DNA of 64,000 nucleotides from Mucilaginibacter sp. 44-25 (GCA_001898335.1 MKTS01000009.1:310001-374000), one strand, 5' to 3'. Shown: positions 19,495 to 29,040, numbered from the stretch's first letter. Numbers and translations: made by a program. The notes: generated by a model not told the origin, from the letters alone.

Positions 19495-20004
19495 ATGCGA
19501 TTTTTATTGCTTCTTAAACCCTGGCAACTTTTATCTATTATAATGCTTTTAATGCTTTTTCCTTTTTGGGGATATATAGGTATTGTCACTCATTTTACAG
19601 GCACTATGCTTTATTTATCCTGGGTATACAGTATTGGCAAAACCATGCACTCTTTGTTACCCAAACAAATGAGGGTTAATGTCTCTTTCTTCAAGCTTTG
19701 TTATATTGTGGGTATTGTCAATTTACTCTTGCTTACGGTTTTATTCTTTTTTAATAAGTTGAATTTCGACACAATGGGAAATTACCTCTTTATGTTAGTT
19801 ATACCGCTTATTTTAATCCAGCTATACATGTTCAGCTTTTCAGCAAGAATGCTTCAATCAATGATCCAGAGTGAATTGGTAGGTCTAAGCGATTCGCTAA
19901 AAGCCTTTTTCTCCATATGGTTTTTCCCTCTTGGATTGTGGGAAATACAGGCTGCGGTGCAAAGTGTGCTGTGCAAACACGATACAACTCATAAACTTTC
20001 CTGA
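19495..20004 (+). CDS. Multi-pass membrane protein, unknown function
   Basis: 169 residues with four clear membrane segments at about 9-25, 28-48, 65-90 and 97-120, and a C-terminal re-entrant FFSIWFFPLGLWEIQ motif. This FFPIGIW-type ending recurs in small uncharacterised membrane proteins of Bacteroidota. The gene is visibly more AT-rich than its neighbours. Its last 16 bases overlap the 3' end of the convergent CWC protein gene, ending in the same GATACTCTTTTT area. Function unknown. Confidence 0.7.
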   Translation: MRFLLLLKPWQLLSIIMLLMLFPFWGYIGIVTHFTGTMLYLSWVYSIGKTMHSLLPKQMRVNVSFFKLCYIVGIVNLLLLTVLFFFNKLNFDTMGNYLFMLVIPLILIQLYMFSFSARMLQSMIQSELVGLSDSLKAFFSIWFFPLGLWEIQAAVQSVLCKHDTTHKLS

Positions 20005-20195
20005 TACTCTTTTTGCAACTCCAATAAGCAGTTGGCACACAGGCAACCATCATACAGTTCGCTCACGTACTGCACCTCGTTAATGGTAAGCTGCACGGTA
20101 CTGCACTGGCATTTGGTGTAGGCATTGGCCTTGCACTCAAACGGCTTGCTGCAGCGTTCGCAATGGATGATCTCGTGTTTGGCGGAGGTGAGCAT
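19989..20195 (-). CDS. Cysteine-rich CWC family protein
   Basis: 68 residues with eight cysteines including CERCSKPFEC (about 12-21), CQCSTVQLT (about 29-37) and CLCANCLLEL (about 51-60). This spacing fits the cysteine-rich CWC family (PF14375), likely a small zinc-binding protein of unknown role. It overlaps the convergent membrane gene by 16 bases at its 3' end. It is downstream of nrdA on the same strand but separated from it by a 150-bp repeat/hairpin region, so it may have its own promoter. Confidence 0.82.
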   Translation of the reverse strand: MLTSAKHEIIHCERCSKPFECKANAYTKCQCSTVQLTINEVQYVSELYDGCLCANCLLELQKEYQESL

Positions 20196-20198
20196 ATT

Positions 20199-20310
20199 TT
20201 AAGTCCGAAAGTTAGTAAGTCCGAAAGCAGGAAATCCGATCAACAAAAAAGTCCGAAAGCAAAGATGAGAAAACATCTTTTAACTTTCGGACTTGTGCGG
20301 ACTTTCCGAC
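20199..20310. repeat. AAGTCCGAAAG repeat with strong hairpin downstream of nrdA
   Basis: Three direct copies of AAGTCCGAAAG (20201-20211, 20217-20227, 20249-20259) and one inverted copy CTTTCGGACTT (20284-20294); a degraded fifth follows. The third and inverted copies, with AAAGATG / CATCTTT inside, form an 18-bp stem. It lies directly after the nrdA stop on the minus strand and can act as its terminator. Confidence 0.8.
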
Positions 20311-20345
20311 TACTTAATACTATTATATACTGAAATTAGGCGAAA

Positions 20346-22721
20346 TTATGCAGAGCAGGTAACGCAGCCTTCTTCCATTGAACAGGTTGGGCCTGCCGGC
20401 ATTTCCTCTTCGCTGGTATTACCAACCACTTCCGGTATAACGGCTTCCATGTTTTTACCGCCCTGGTTCTCTACTGTAAATTTAACCGCTTGCGATGCTG
20501 CCTGTGTACGCAGGTAGTACATACCTGTTTTAAGGCCTTTCTTCCATGCATAGAAGTGCATTGAAGTTAGTTTAGACGCGTTTGGCGAGTTAATGAACAG
20601 GTTAAGCGACTGCGACTGGCAGATATAAGCACCCCTGTCGGCTGCCATATCAATGATGTTACGCATCTTAATTTCCCATACGGTTTTGTACAGTTCTTTG
20701 ATATCGGCAGGTATCTCCGCGATATCCTGGATAGAACCGTTTGCCGCGATGATCCTGTCTTTCATGGTGTTATTCCACAAACCAAGGTCAACCAGGTCTC
20801 TTAACAAGTGTTTGTTCACTATCACAAACTCTCCGCTTAATACACGGCGGGTGTAAATGTTTGAAGTGTATGGTTCAAAACATTCGTTGTTACCCAAGAT
20901 TTGTGAGGTTGAAGCCGTAGGCATTGGCGCAACCAATAATGAGTTACGTACACCGTGGTTCATTACATCTAAACGCAGGTTTTCCCAATCCCAACGGTCG
21001 CTTGCCGGTTTAACATCCCACAGGTCAAACTGGAATTTACCCTGAGATAGTGGTGAGCCTTTAAACGTTTCATACGGACCATCCTGTATAGCCAGGTCCT
21101 TAGAAGCGGTCATGGAAGCAAAGTAAATGGTCTCGAATATTTCTTTGTTCAGTTGTTTTGCTTCGTCGCTTTCGAAAGGTAAACGCAACAGGATAAAAGC
21201 ATCGGCCAAACCTTGTACACCTAAACCAACCGGGCGGTGGCGCAGGTTTGAACGCTCTGCCTCTACCACCGGATAGAAGTTATGATCAATGATCTTATTC
21301 AGGTTTAACGTTGCCTGGTAGGTAACATCGTATAATTTTTGGTGATCAAACTTACCATCGATAACAAAGCGTGGCAATGCCAGCGACGCCAGGTTACAAA
21401 CCGCTACCTCATCGGCAGAGGTGTACTCGATAATTTCGGTACATAAGTTTGAACTCTTGATGGTACCCAGGTTTTGCTGGTTTGATTTACCGTTAGCGGC
21501 ATCTTTATACAACAAGTAAGGGGTACCGGTTTCCACCTGTGAATCTAACACCGCAAACCAAAGCTCTTGTGCTTTAATGGTTTTGCGTGCGCGGCCTTCT
21601 CTTTCGTATTTGGTGTATAATTCTTCAAACTCGGCACCAAAGCAATCAGCTAAACCCGGTGCTTCATGCGGGCAGAACAGGCTCCAGTCTTCATTTGCCT
21701 CAACGCGTTTCATGAACAGGTCTGATACCCAAAGGGCGTAGAACAGGTCACGTGCGCGCATTTCTTCTTTACCGTGGTTCTTACGCAGATCCAGGAACTC
21801 GAAGATATCGGCATGCCATGGCTCTAAGTAGATAGCGAAAGCACCTTTACGCTTGCCGCCACCCTGGTCAACATAACGGGCGGTATCGTTAAACACGCGC
21901 AGCATTGGGATAATACCGTTGCTGGTACCGTTTGTACCGCTGATGTATGAACCTGTTGCACGCACGTTGTGGATGCTCAGGCCAATACCACCCGCGCTTT
22001 GTGATATTTTGGCAGTTTGTTTTAGCGTATCATAGATACCCTCGATGCTGTCGTCCTTCATGGTTAACAGGAAGCATGATGACATTTGAGGTTTTGGAGT
22101 ACCGGCGTTAAATAAAGTAGGCGTGGCGTGCGTAAACCAGCGCTCGCTCATCAGGTTGTAGGTTTTGATGGCGCTTTCGATATCCTCTTTGTGGATACCT
22201 ACTGATACGCGCATAAACAGGTGCTGAGGGCGTTCGGCAATTTTACCATCCAGCTTTAACAGGTATGATTTTTCAAGCGTCTTGAAACCGAAGTAATCAA
22301 AACCGAAGTCGCGGTCGTAAATAATGCTGCTATCCAGTATGTCGGCATTTGCCTGGATGATCTCGTATACATCATCGGCCAGCAGAGCAGCGCTTTTTCC
22401 TGTTTTAGGGTCAACGTACTCATAAAGGCGTTTCATGGTTTCAGAGAACGACTTGGTAGTGTTTTTATGCAGGTTGGATACCGCGATACGCGATGCCAGC
22501 AAAGCATAATCAGGGTGTTTGGTGGTTAACGACGCCGCTGTCTCAGCTGCAAGGTTATCCAGCTCGGAGGTGGTAACACCATCAAATAAACCCTCAATTA
22601 CTTTTTTTGCCACATCAATCGGGTCAACCAGGTTGAACCCGTAGCACAGCTTCTCAATGCGAGCTGTGATCTTGTCGAATTTAACCGACTCTTTTCTGCC
22701 GTCTCTTTTTACTACGTACAT
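20346..22721 (-). CDS. nrdA: Ribonucleoside-diphosphate reductase alpha subunit (class I)
   Basis: 791-residue large subunit that reduces ribonucleotides to deoxyribonucleotides with the radical delivered by NrdB. The N-terminus ([20 protein letters not shown]) is an ATP-cone, so dATP/ATP overall activity control is expected. Active-site cysteines are in [19 protein letters not shown] and [11 protein letters not shown]; the radical-transfer tyrosine pair region is [17 protein letters not shown]. The C-terminal redox tail ends EEGCVTCSA with two cysteines for thioredoxin-type re-reduction. Close in style to eukaryotic-like class Ia enzymes. The nrdB gene lies upstream on the same strand with a 160-bp gap. 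Confidence 0.98.
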   Translation of the reverse strand: MYVVKRDGRKESVKFDKITARIEKLCYGFNLVDPIDVAKKVIEGLFDGVTTSELDNLAAETAASLTTKHPDYALLASRIAVSNLHKNTTKSFSETMKRLYEYVDPKTGKSAALLADDVYEIIQANADILDSSIIYDRDFGFDYFGFKTLEKSYLLKLDGKIAERPQHLFMRVSVGIHKEDIESAIKTYNLMSERWFTHATPTLFNAGTPKPQMSSCFLLTMKDDSIEGIYDTLKQTAKISQSAGGIGLSIHNVRATGSYISGTNGTSNGIIPMLRVFNDTARYVDQGGGKRKGAFAIYLEPWHADIFEFLDLRKNHGKEEMRARDLFYALWVSDLFMKRVEANEDWSLFCPHEAPGLADCFGAEFEELYTKYEREGRARKTIKAQELWFAVLDSQVETGTPYLLYKDAANGKSNQQNLGTIKSSNLCTEIIEYTSADEVAVCNLASLALPRFVIDGKFDHQKLYDVTYQATLNLNKIIDHNFYPVVEAERSNLRHRPVGLGVQGLADAFILLRLPFESDEAKQLNKEIFETIYFASMTASKDLAIQDGPYETFKGSPLSQGKFQFDLWDVKPASDRWDWENLRLDVMNHGVRNSLLVAPMPTASTSQILGNNECFEPYTSNIYTRRVLSGEFVIVNKHLLRDLVDLGLWNNTMKDRIIAANGSIQDIAEIPADIKELYKTVWEIKMRNIIDMAADRGAYICQSQSLNLFINSPNASKLTSMHFYAWKKGLKTGMYYLRTQAASQAVKFTVENQGGKNMEAVIPEVVGNTSEEEMPAGPTCSMEEGCVTCSA

Positions 22722-22881
22722 TTTTTTACCGCCTCCTTATTTACCCGGCCGCCCGCCGGATGGTTTAAGTTATATATGTTAATTATTCTTACTCTCTATT
22801 TTTGATTACACTGATTTTGGTTGTGATTGTACCGATTGAGCTTCTCCTAATCTCTAATCACAAATCTCTGGCTTCTAACCC
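22722..22881. other. Gap between nrdB and nrdA with word-like repeat
   Basis: 160 bases. Bases 22843-22880 carry TAATCTCTAATCACAAATCTCTGGC, the family also found at 30508-30612 and 43526-43568. No ORF. Whether nrdB and nrdA share one transcript across this gap cannot be decided from sequence. Confidence 0.6.
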
Positions 22882-23853
22882 CTAAAAATCTTCGTCCAGC
22901 GAGAATGATTTGCTCTCGGCGCTATTCATTACGCCGCTTTTCTGGTAATCGCCAACGCGTTTTTCAAAGAAGTTGGTTTTGCCCTGCAAGCTGATCATCT
23001 CCATAAAATCAAACGGATTGGTTGCGTTGTATACTTTATCGTAACCCAGCTCTACCAACCATCTGTCGGCAACAAACTCAATGTATTGCTGCATTAGTTT
23101 GGCGTTCATCCCTATCAGGTTAACCGGCAATGCATCGGTCACAAATTCTTTCTCAATTTCTACCGCGTCGGTAATGATAGCAGTCGCGGCTTCTTTGCTT
23201 AGTTTATTATCCAGCATGCTGTAAAGCAAACAGGCAAATTCACAGTGAGAGCCTTCGTCGCGGGAGATCAACTCATTACTAAAGGTTAAACCCGGCATTA
23301 AACCGCGTTTCTTTAACCAGAAGATAGAGCAGAAACTACCTGAGAAGAAGATACCTTCTACCGCGGCAAATGCTACCAAGCGCTCTGCAAAGGTACCATT
23401 GTTTATCCAGCGAAGCGCCCATTCTGCCTTTTTACCTACGCAAGGCACGGTTTCAATGGCATGGAACAAGCGGTCTTTTTCAACCGGATCTTTAATATAA
23501 GTATCTATCAGCAACGCGTAGGTTTCAGAGTGGATGTTTTCCATCATGATCTGGAAACCGTAGAAACAACGCGCTTCAGGCAACTGCACTTCGCTCATGA
23601 AGTTCACCGCGAGGTTCTCGTTCACAATACCGTCGCTTGCCGCAAAGAACGCCAATACGTGCGATATAAAATGCCTTTCGCCCGAGTTTAAGCTCTCCCA
23701 ATGTTTAAGGTCATCAGAAAGGTCTATCTCTTCTGCCGTCCAGAAACTGGCTTCAGACTTTTTATACATCTCCCATATCGCCGGGTATTTTATCGGCAGG
23801 ATAACAAAGCGGTCTTTGTTCTCTTTTAACAGTAATTCGGTTTCCTCTTGCAT
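22882..23853 (-). CDS. nrdB: Ribonucleoside-diphosphate reductase beta subunit (class I)
   Basis: 323-residue ferritin-like subunit that holds the di-metal centre and tyrosyl radical for NrdA. Iron ligands are visible in [23 protein letters not shown] and MENIHSETY, and in the second half [14 protein letters not shown]. The radical tyrosine in eukaryotic-like R2 proteins sits in the ARCFYGFQ motif and is present here, so a class Ia-type radical is expected rather than a Tyr-less class Ic. The C-terminus ([13 protein letters not shown]) is the acidic peptide that binds NrdA. The upstream region of 655 bases is long and may carry regulation. Confidence 0.97.
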   Translation of the reverse strand: MQEETELLLKENKDRFVILPIKYPAIWEMYKKSEASFWTAEEIDLSDDLKHWESLNSGERHFISHVLAFFAASDGIVNENLAVNFMSEVQLPEARCFYGFQIMMENIHSETYALLIDTYIKDPVEKDRLFHAIETVPCVGKKAEWALRWINNGTFAERLVAFAAVEGIFFSGSFCSIFWLKKRGLMPGLTFSNELISRDEGSHCEFACLLYSMLDNKLSKEAATAIITDAVEIEKEFVTDALPVNLIGMNAKLMQQYIEFVADRWLVELGYDKVYNATNPFDFMEMISLQGKTNFFEKRVGDYQKSGVMNSAESKSFSLDEDF

Positions 23854-24445
23854 TGCCTCTTTATATTATTTTAATAGCTCCATTACTGGTTTCTCTTTCA
23901 ATTTACCTGCTTACCAACAGCAGACACGTTTACCACAGCGAGTTAAAAAAGTTTAGCAGTCGGTACCGACCTGCGCATATTACTCGCTTAATTTCAAACC
24001 CCTCTTTCCCTACTCCAACTGGTTATATAGTTGCACGTTCTAAGCCACGTTTAAGGTGACTTATTTCAAATTTTGCCGGCAGGTTACCGGTAATACAGAT
24101 AGCCTTGAAAGAACTTGTGATTCAAAGATAGGGCATCAGGCTATTAAGAGATAGTCTAAGTTTTTAACATCCCGTATAAGTTGTCCACAATCGGTAAGAT
24201 GACATTGGGATTATTGTATTTACCTGGAAATTTTAAGCATTTAAACATCAACCGTTTAACGCTGATCGCAACAAAAAATATTGCTTATCAAAACAAAAAT
24301 ACATCGGCGTTTGTGCAATTTCCACACGTTATAAACATGCCTAAAACTCAAAGGTAAAGGGCTCTAAAACCGCGGTTTTTGAACCACCTAACACAATAAT
24401 TTATTTTCAAATTCTTAACAGAATAATAATGTGGAAAAAGAAAAA
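23854..24445. promoter_or_regulatory. Long non-coding region upstream of nrdB
   Basis: About 590 bases with no convincing ORF. Contents: a DnaA-box-like TTGTCCACA at 24181-24189, a perfect 14-bp palindrome AAAACCGCGGTTTT at 24366-24379, and a second short palindrome TTACCGGTAA near 24085. I could not find paired NrdR-type boxes. It presumably holds the nrdB promoter; the palindromes are candidate operators. Confidence 0.45.
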
Positions 24446-24475
24446 ATCCCCGCCGGCTTTTACAACCGCGGGGAT
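24446..24475 (-). terminator. Terminator of msrB
   Basis: Arms ATCCCCGC / GCGGGGAT; on the minus strand the hairpin is followed by a six-T run. It lies about 35 bases past the msrB stop. Confidence 0.85.
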
Positions 24476-24508
24476 AGTTTTTGTTGTCCCGGTGTTTAGC
24501 TTTTTTAC

Positions 24509-24883
24509 TTATTTTTTCAATTGGTCAACAGGTACAAATTTCATGGAAATGGAGTTAACGCAATGGCGCGTATTTTTAGGGGTCATGTACTCGCCCTCAA
24601 AAACGTGGCCCAGGTGAGCGCCGCAATTGGCGCAAAGTATTTCGGTACGGCGTCCGTCGGCATCGGTTACCCTTTTAACGGCGCCGGGTATCTCATCATC
24701 AAAGCTGGGCCAGCCGCAAAATGATTCAAACTTATCTTCCGACTTGTATAGCGGTGTATCGCAGCGTTTGCAAACGTATACACCCTGTGCCTTATTGTTC
24801 AGCAGATCGCCGGTGAAGGGCCTTTCGGTTCCTTTATGCAGTATTACGTATTCTTCTTCGGGAGTGAGCTGGTTGTATGCCAT
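24509..24883 (-). CDS. msrB: Peptide-methionine (R)-S-oxide reductase
   Basis: 124 residues. MsrB reduces the R-epimer of methionine sulfoxide in proteins using thioredoxin. Zinc cysteines are Cys38 and Cys41 (CKRCD) and Cys84 and Cys87 ([12 protein letters not shown]); the FCGWPSFD motif is at 55-62, and the catalytic Cys108 is in RHCVNS, the usual RYC-N position with His in place of Tyr. No signal peptide, so it is cytoplasmic. Single-domain form, not fused to MsrA. Monocistronic with its own terminator. Confidence 0.96.
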   Translation of the reverse strand: MAYNQLTPEEEYVILHKGTERPFTGDLLNNKAQGVYVCKRCDTPLYKSEDKFESFCGWPSFDDEIPGAVKRVTDADGRRTEILCANCGAHLGHVFEGEYMTPKNTRHCVNSISMKFVPVDQLKK

Positions 24884-25096
24884 GGTATCTTATCAATAAA
24901 TGAGTTATTCAGGGTAAAAGCGGCATGCTTTTACACATAAATATACGACAAACACCACCCTAAGATTGTTTGGTAAAGAGATGTTTACAAAGGGTTGACG
25001 GAGGGGATTTACTCAAACGTTATCACGAGCGATAGCCTGACAGTTTCATGGGTTCTTCGTTAGGATTGGCAGTGGTTAATTGAGTCGGGAGTGGAT

Positions 25097-25127
25097 GTTA
25101 CTTTCTTTTCTCTCAAAAGAAAGTAAC
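25097..25127. repeat. Perfect hairpin GTTACTTTCTTTT
   Basis: GTTACTTTCTTTT, loop CTCTC, then AAAAGAAAGTAAC, followed by a partial further copy CCAAAGAAAAGT. This purine/pyrimidine hairpin is of the type dispersed in many bacterial genomes. No T-run that would make it a standard terminator. Confidence 0.75.
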
Positions 25128-25253
25128 CAAAGAAAAGTCGCGACTTGGTAACGCGCTACAATGTTAATGCCATTGCAGTGCTTGTGCTACCCGCACGTTA
25201 CACTATGTCGCATTATTGGGTTGCGTTAAGTTTATCACAATACACTAATTAAT

Positions 25254-25333
25254 GTTTGTCATGCTGAGGAACGAAGCATCTAATCTACTACTTGAATAGC
25301 TTACATTAGATTCTTCGCTCTCGCTCATGATGC
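25254..25333. repeat. Palindromic intergenic repeat, second TTTGTCAT copy
   Basis: Begins TTTGTCATGCTGAGGAACG, AAGCATCTAATCT, and ends GATTCTTCGCTCTCGCTCAT. It is the same element as 15242-15322 in the opposite orientation, downstream of the serine hydrolase gene. Confidence 0.75.
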
Positions 25334-25372
25334 CAGAAACATACCATTTCTTAACCCCATAAATCCAGGTTT

Positions 25373-26887
25373 CTACTCCACCAACCCGATATGATACTCC
25401 TGTATAAGCGGCGGGTTCTCGGGCGTAAGCGTGAACGATACTTTTACTTTACCTTTCTCGCAGGTGAGTATAAAATAGCCGCGAAGGTTATTTTCCGGCA
25501 CTACCTCGCCCACATTAATCACCTTTCCGGCTTTATCGAATATGGCTATTGCTTCGGCCTTTAACTTATCGGGGAAATAATCCATAAAAAAGTTATCAGC
25601 GAAAATGCCGGTGGCTTGCGCGTTGGCCCAGTTGGGCAGTAGCTTCACCAGCTCGTCGCGGCGTTGGGTAAGTATTTTTGATGGTGGCAGTTTGCGTGGT
25701 TGTATGTTGGATAATTTAAGTAAGGTATCCAAAACCATGTTATTAAGCTTGCCAGCGCTGGCATACGTTAAATTGGCAAAGCAAACTACGCCCACACCAT
25801 AATCAGGCATTATGTTCCACTGGCTGCCAAAGCCCGGCAAGCCACCGGTATGGCCAACAAATACGCGGCCTTCGCAATCTTTAGCCCAGCGCAAGCCATA
25901 GGCGTAGGCAGATACCGTTGGGCAAGGCTGGTTAGGATTAAGCGAGTACCTGTTAATAAAGTTAACGTCCCAGGGGTAATGCATCTCGCGGATAGAACTG
26001 CGTTTTACCGGCCCTTTCTCCGCGTCATCCCGAGGCGGCCAGGCATCCATGTGCAGGGCCATATATTTACTAAAGTCTTCAATAGTAGTAATCAAGCCGC
26101 CCATGGCGCCGTAAGCGCCATCATGCAACAGGGGCTGCTCTACCCAGCGGCCGTCCAGCCAGCGATAGCCGTGCGCAAGCCTGGCCTTCGGCACTTTTGT
26201 ATACTCCCAATAGGTATGCGCCATGCCGAGGGGCTTAAGTAGGTTATCAGTAATGTATTGCTCATAAGTTTTACCACTTACCTTTTTGATGATATAGCCC
26301 AGCGTGGCGAAGCCCAAATTACTGTACTCGTAACCCTGGCCCGGGTTATTGGAGAAAGCAACACCCTTCTTATAAATAGCTATGAGTTCGGCGTCGCTTA
26401 CGGCCAGTTGCCTGTCGCCCCAGGGGTTATCTTCGGGGTAACCGGCCGCGTGCGTAAGCAGGTGACGGATGGTTACCGGAGCGGCATCTTTGGTCAAATA
26501 CCTGTTGTTACGCATTTCGGGGATGTACACATACGCCGGGTCGTCGAGCTTCAGTTTACCTTCGTCGCGCAGTTTGAGGATGGCCATGGCCGTAAAGCTC
26601 TTGGTCATGGAAGCGATGCGAAAATCAGATTGTGACGTTACCGGCGTTTTGCTGCTGATATCGGTATACCCGGTATTACCGGTATGTACCAGCCTACCAT
26701 CCACCACAATACCATAGGCCAGGCCGGGTATATGCATGGCTTCGGCCTGTTGTTTATAAATACTATCGATCACCGGGAACGTAGCTTCTATTTTCCTGAG
26801 CCGGTCGGCATCAGTAAACTTCGCGGGTTGATACTGGGCAAAAGCGGGGACGACTGCAAAAGACAGCAAAAACAGGTATTTGCGCAT
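25373..26887 (-). CDS. Secreted beta-lactamase-like serine hydrolase (class C / CubicO type)
   Basis: 504 residues. Signal peptide 1-17 (MRKYLFLLSFAVVPAFA). The catalytic domain (about 40-400) has the serine-beta-lactamase fold: Ser93-x-x-Lys96 in ASMTKSF, the Tyr-x-Asn motif in EYSNLGFATLGY (about 190), and the third motif HTGG in place of KTG (about 345). This set is typical of D-amino-acid peptidases, esterases and CubicO-group enzymes rather than true beta-lactamases. A C-terminal beta-rich domain (about 410-504) is a common extra in Bacteroidota members. Substrate unknown; periplasmic. Confidence 0.88.
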   Translation of the reverse strand: MRKYLFLLSFAVVPAFAQYQPAKFTDADRLRKIEATFPVIDSIYKQQAEAMHIPGLAYGIVVDGRLVHTGNTGYTDISSKTPVTSQSDFRIASMTKSFTAMAILKLRDEGKLKLDDPAYVYIPEMRNNRYLTKDAAPVTIRHLLTHAAGYPEDNPWGDRQLAVSDAELIAIYKKGVAFSNNPGQGYEYSNLGFATLGYIIKKVSGKTYEQYITDNLLKPLGMAHTYWEYTKVPKARLAHGYRWLDGRWVEQPLLHDGAYGAMGGLITTIEDFSKYMALHMDAWPPRDDAEKGPVKRSSIREMHYPWDVNFINRYSLNPNQPCPTVSAYAYGLRWAKDCEGRVFVGHTGGLPGFGSQWNIMPDYGVGVVCFANLTYASAGKLNNMVLDTLLKLSNIQPRKLPPSKILTQRRDELVKLLPNWANAQATGIFADNFFMDYFPDKLKAEAIAIFDKAGKVINVGEVVPENNLRGYFILTCEKGKVKVSFTLTPENPPLIQEYHIGLVE

Positions 26888-26970
26888 AGCGTGGGAGTTT
26901 CCACTAATTTAAGCGACTCAACCTGAATTGAAAGAAATTTATAGAATTATTTGAATAGCAAGCCAGGCGC

Positions 26971-27399
26971 TTATTTTCTGGTAAAATGGAGAACTATTAT
27001 TATTCGCGCATAATACATGGACTCGGTGGTTTCATCCTTTGTCCAGGTCATGCTGTTATTTCCTGTAAAACTAAGTTCGTATGCATTATTTAAAGCATTA
27101 ATTATGGCTTTATTATTAACGCTGTTAATGCTGTAAGTAAAGGTGGCATTGGCGCCAACTTCATTAAACGTAGTGGCATCAGTAAACTGAAAGGTTACAC
27201 CATTTCCGCTTAGATCACCAGAGCTTACTACCTTACCAGAAGCATCATAATAAGTATCGGTTTGCTTTTCTAACAGCCATGTACCAATAACCTGCTTCTT
27301 TGTACCGGCCAATTTATCTTCGGGGGCATTATTGTTATCCTTTTTACAACCGAAAAATACAATTGCTATCGCTGCTAATAAGAGTATTTTTGCCTTCAT
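26971..27399 (-). CDS. Lipocalin-like lipoprotein, copy 2
   Basis: 142 residues from ATG 27399 (MKAKILLLAAIAIVFFGCKK). The signal ends in a lipobox FFGC, so Cys18 should be lipidated. The mature part starts with an Asn/Asp-rich linker and continues into a lipocalin-like domain with GTWLLEKQTDTYYDASGKVV, a pattern found in small Bacteroidota lipoproteins of the 'lipocalin_4/DUF' kind. It is a clear paralogue of the gene just upstream (shared GTW, YYDASGK, NNSM-W motifs), so a tandem duplication. Ligand unknown. Confidence 0.8.
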   Translation of the reverse strand: MKAKILLLAAIAIVFFGCKKDNNNAPEDKLAGTKKQVIGTWLLEKQTDTYYDASGKVVSSGDLSGNGVTFQFTDATTFNEVGANATFTYSINSVNNKAIINALNNAYELSFTGNNSMTWTKDETTESMYYARIIIVLHFTRK

Positions 27400-27455
27400 A
27401 ATTATTTGATTTAATAACATAGTTTTGTTAACGGGTATTACTCTATTGTATACTT

Positions 27456-27486
27456 AAAAGCCGGATAATTTATTTACCCGGCTTTT
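27456..27486 (-). terminator. Terminator between the two lipoprotein genes
   Basis: Arms AAAAGCCGG / CCGGCTTTT around a 13-base AT loop, 8 bases past the stop of the upstream copy. It suggests that the two lipoprotein genes are separate transcripts. Confidence 0.72.
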
Positions 27487-27493
27487 GAGTTTG

Positions 27494-27928
27494 CTATTTT
27501 CTTACGAATTGAATCACTCTGGTTGAGCTGGTATAACTGTACCCATCCGGGTAAGTCTCCTGGTTTGACCAAGACATGGAATTGTTTCCTGAAAAAGTAA
27601 CTTCGTAAGAAACATTGGACACATTCAGTAATATCTTGTTGTTAACGTTGGTTAGGGTATACGCGTAGCTGTCATCAGATCCGCCAACCTGTTTAAGCGT
27701 AGTTTCATTGACAAATTGGTATACTTCGCCGTTGTTTCCGTCCTGGTTATCGGTCTTTACTATTTTGCCCGAAGCATCATAATAGGTAACCGTTGTACTT
27801 TGCACCTGCCAGGTACCAATGATCTGCTTTTTGGTGTCAGTAAGTTTGTCTTCAGGGGTCTTATCCTTTTTGCAGCCCAGGAAAGCTATAGATAAACCCA
27901 TAAACAGGAGGAGTAATTTTATTTTCAT
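27494..27928 (-). CDS. Lipocalin-like lipoprotein, copy 1
   Basis: 144 residues from ATG 27928 (MKIKLLLLFMGLSIAFLGC); lipobox FLGC, lipidated Cys19. The mature domain shares with copy 2 the KKQIIGTWQVQ start, YYDASGKIVK, a YQF-T-LKQVG stretch and the SFSGNNSMSW motif, roughly half identical by eye. Both are expected to be anchored to a membrane facing the periplasm. The frame is open further upstream but has no signal character there. Confidence 0.8.
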   Translation of the reverse strand: MKIKLLLLFMGLSIAFLGCKKDKTPEDKLTDTKKQIIGTWQVQSTTVTYYDASGKIVKTDNQDGNNGEVYQFVNETTLKQVGGSDDSYAYTLTNVNNKILLNVSNVSYEVTFSGNNSMSWSNQETYPDGYSYTSSTRVIQFVRK

Positions 27929-28055
27929 GTTTAGATTGTTTCCTTTCACAACATAAACATCTCTAAAATGTTTATAAAAGAAACAAAACAAATATTTAAA
28001 GAAAGTAACTCTTTTAACCTCATAGCTTATGCAAACTGCAGGGCATAAACAAAAA

Positions 28056-28083
28056 AATCCCGGCCAAACTATTGACCGGGATT
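28056..28083 (-). terminator. Terminator of sucD
   Basis: Arms AATCCCGG / CCGGGATT with a seven-T run on the minus strand, 30 bases past the sucD stop. A TTCTTGATTCTTGG word repeat (28091-28117) lies between stop and hairpin. Confidence 0.85.
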
Positions 28084-28085
28084 CT

Positions 28086-28112
28086 TTTATCTTGATTCTT
28101 GGTTCTTGAATC
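28086..28112. repeat. TTCTTGATTC word repeat downstream of sucD
   Basis: TTATCTTGATTCTTGGTTCT then TGAATCTTATTTCTTA. The same low-complexity word is found at the ftsW-murG junction (44711-44750). Confidence 0.65.
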
Positions 28113-28988
28113 TTATTTCTTAGCTAATTCTTCTGCCATTGCAGCGCCAATTTCAGCAGGTGATTCTACCACACGGATACCGCACTCACGCATAATTTTC
28201 ATTTTAGCAGCCGCTGTATCATCAGCGCCACCAACAATAGCACCCGCGTGGCCCATACGGCGCCCCGGAGGCGCGGTTTGGCCGGCAATAAAGCCTACTA
28301 CAGGTTTGGTACCGTTATCTTTTATCCAGCGGGCAGCCTCAGCTTCCATACCGCCACCAATTTCACCTATCATGATAATGCCATGCGTTTCAGGATCGTT
28401 CATCAGCATTTCTACCGCTTCTTTGGTTGGGGTACCAATGATCGGGTCGCCGCCAATACCAATAGCTGTAGTAATACCCAGGCCAGCTTTCACTACCTGG
28501 TCAACCGCTTCGTAAGTTAACGTACCTGATTTTGATACCACGCCCACGTTACCTTTTTTGAAGATAAAGCCTGGCATAATACCAATCTTAGCCTCATCGG
28601 CAGTGATAATACCAGGGCAGTTAGGGCCAATTAAACGGGTATCTTTATCACTGATGTATTCTTTCACCTCGATCATATCTTTTGTAGGGATACCTTCGGT
28701 GATACAAACAATAACCTTAATACCGGCTTCGGCAGCTTCCATAATAGCATCGGCACCAAAGGCGGGCGGTACAAATATGATAGATACATCGGCGCCGGTT
28801 TGGTCAACCGCGTCTTTCACGGTATTAAATACCGGTTTATCCAAATGGCTCTGGCCACCTTTACCGGGTGTTACGCCACCAACAACATTGGTACCATAAG
28901 CTATCATTTGCTCGGCATGGTATGTACCTTCTTTGCCTGTGAAACCTTGTACGATAACTTTTGAATTTTTATTTACGAGAACGCTCAT
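28113..28988 (-). CDS. sucD: Succinyl-CoA ligase (ADP/GDP-forming), alpha subunit
   Basis: 291 residues. With SucC it makes succinate, ATP/GTP and CoA from succinyl-CoA in the TCA cycle. The CoA-binding Rossmann part has [10 protein letters not shown] (about 15-24) and the GPNCPG motif; the phosphohistidine loop is [12 protein letters not shown] and the second signature is [13 protein letters not shown]. Length is normal. The partner sucC is not adjacent, which is unusual compared with many proteobacteria but known for Bacteroidota. A promoter candidate precedes it. Confidence 0.97.
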   Translation of the reverse strand: MSVLVNKNSKVIVQGFTGKEGTYHAEQMIAYGTNVVGGVTPGKGGQSHLDKPVFNTVKDAVDQTGADVSIIFVPPAFGADAIMEAAEAGIKVIVCITEGIPTKDMIEVKEYISDKDTRLIGPNCPGIITADEAKIGIMPGFIFKKGNVGVVSKSGTLTYEAVDQVVKAGLGITTAIGIGGDPIIGTPTKEAVEMLMNDPETHGIIMIGEIGGGMEAEAARWIKDNGTKPVVGFIAGQTAPPGRRMGHAGAIVGGADDTAAAKMKIMRECGIRVVESPAEIGAAMAEELAKK

Positions 28989-29010
28989 CGGCTTTTGATT
29001 TTTGTATGGG

Positions 29011-29040
29011 CAAATCTAAAGTTTTTGTCCGAATGTGAAA
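29011..29040 (-). promoter_or_regulatory. Candidate sucD promoter
   Basis: On the minus strand TAGATTTG (29018-29011) matches the -7 consensus TANNTTTG exactly; a TTTC at 29040-29037 lies 18 bases upstream, close to the -33 TTTG position. The transcript would start about 15 bases before the ATG at 28988. Confidence 0.45.

Larger units (their letters stand above)
24884..25372. other. Non-coding region with two palindromic repeats
   Basis: 489 bases without a supported gene. It holds a perfect 13-bp-arm hairpin at 25097-25127 and a GTCAT-type palindromic repeat at 25254-25333, both annotated separately. The rest looks unstructured; the msrB promoter should lie in the first 80 bases. Confidence 0.6.

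Noticed and set aside
22830..23000. IS or transposon remnant near nrd genes
   Set aside because: No transposase fragments, terminal inverted repeats or target duplications; only the word repeat is present.
24181..24189. Replication origin near nrdB
   Set aside because: A single DnaA-box-like site without dnaA/dnaN neighbours, DUE or cluster is not enough.
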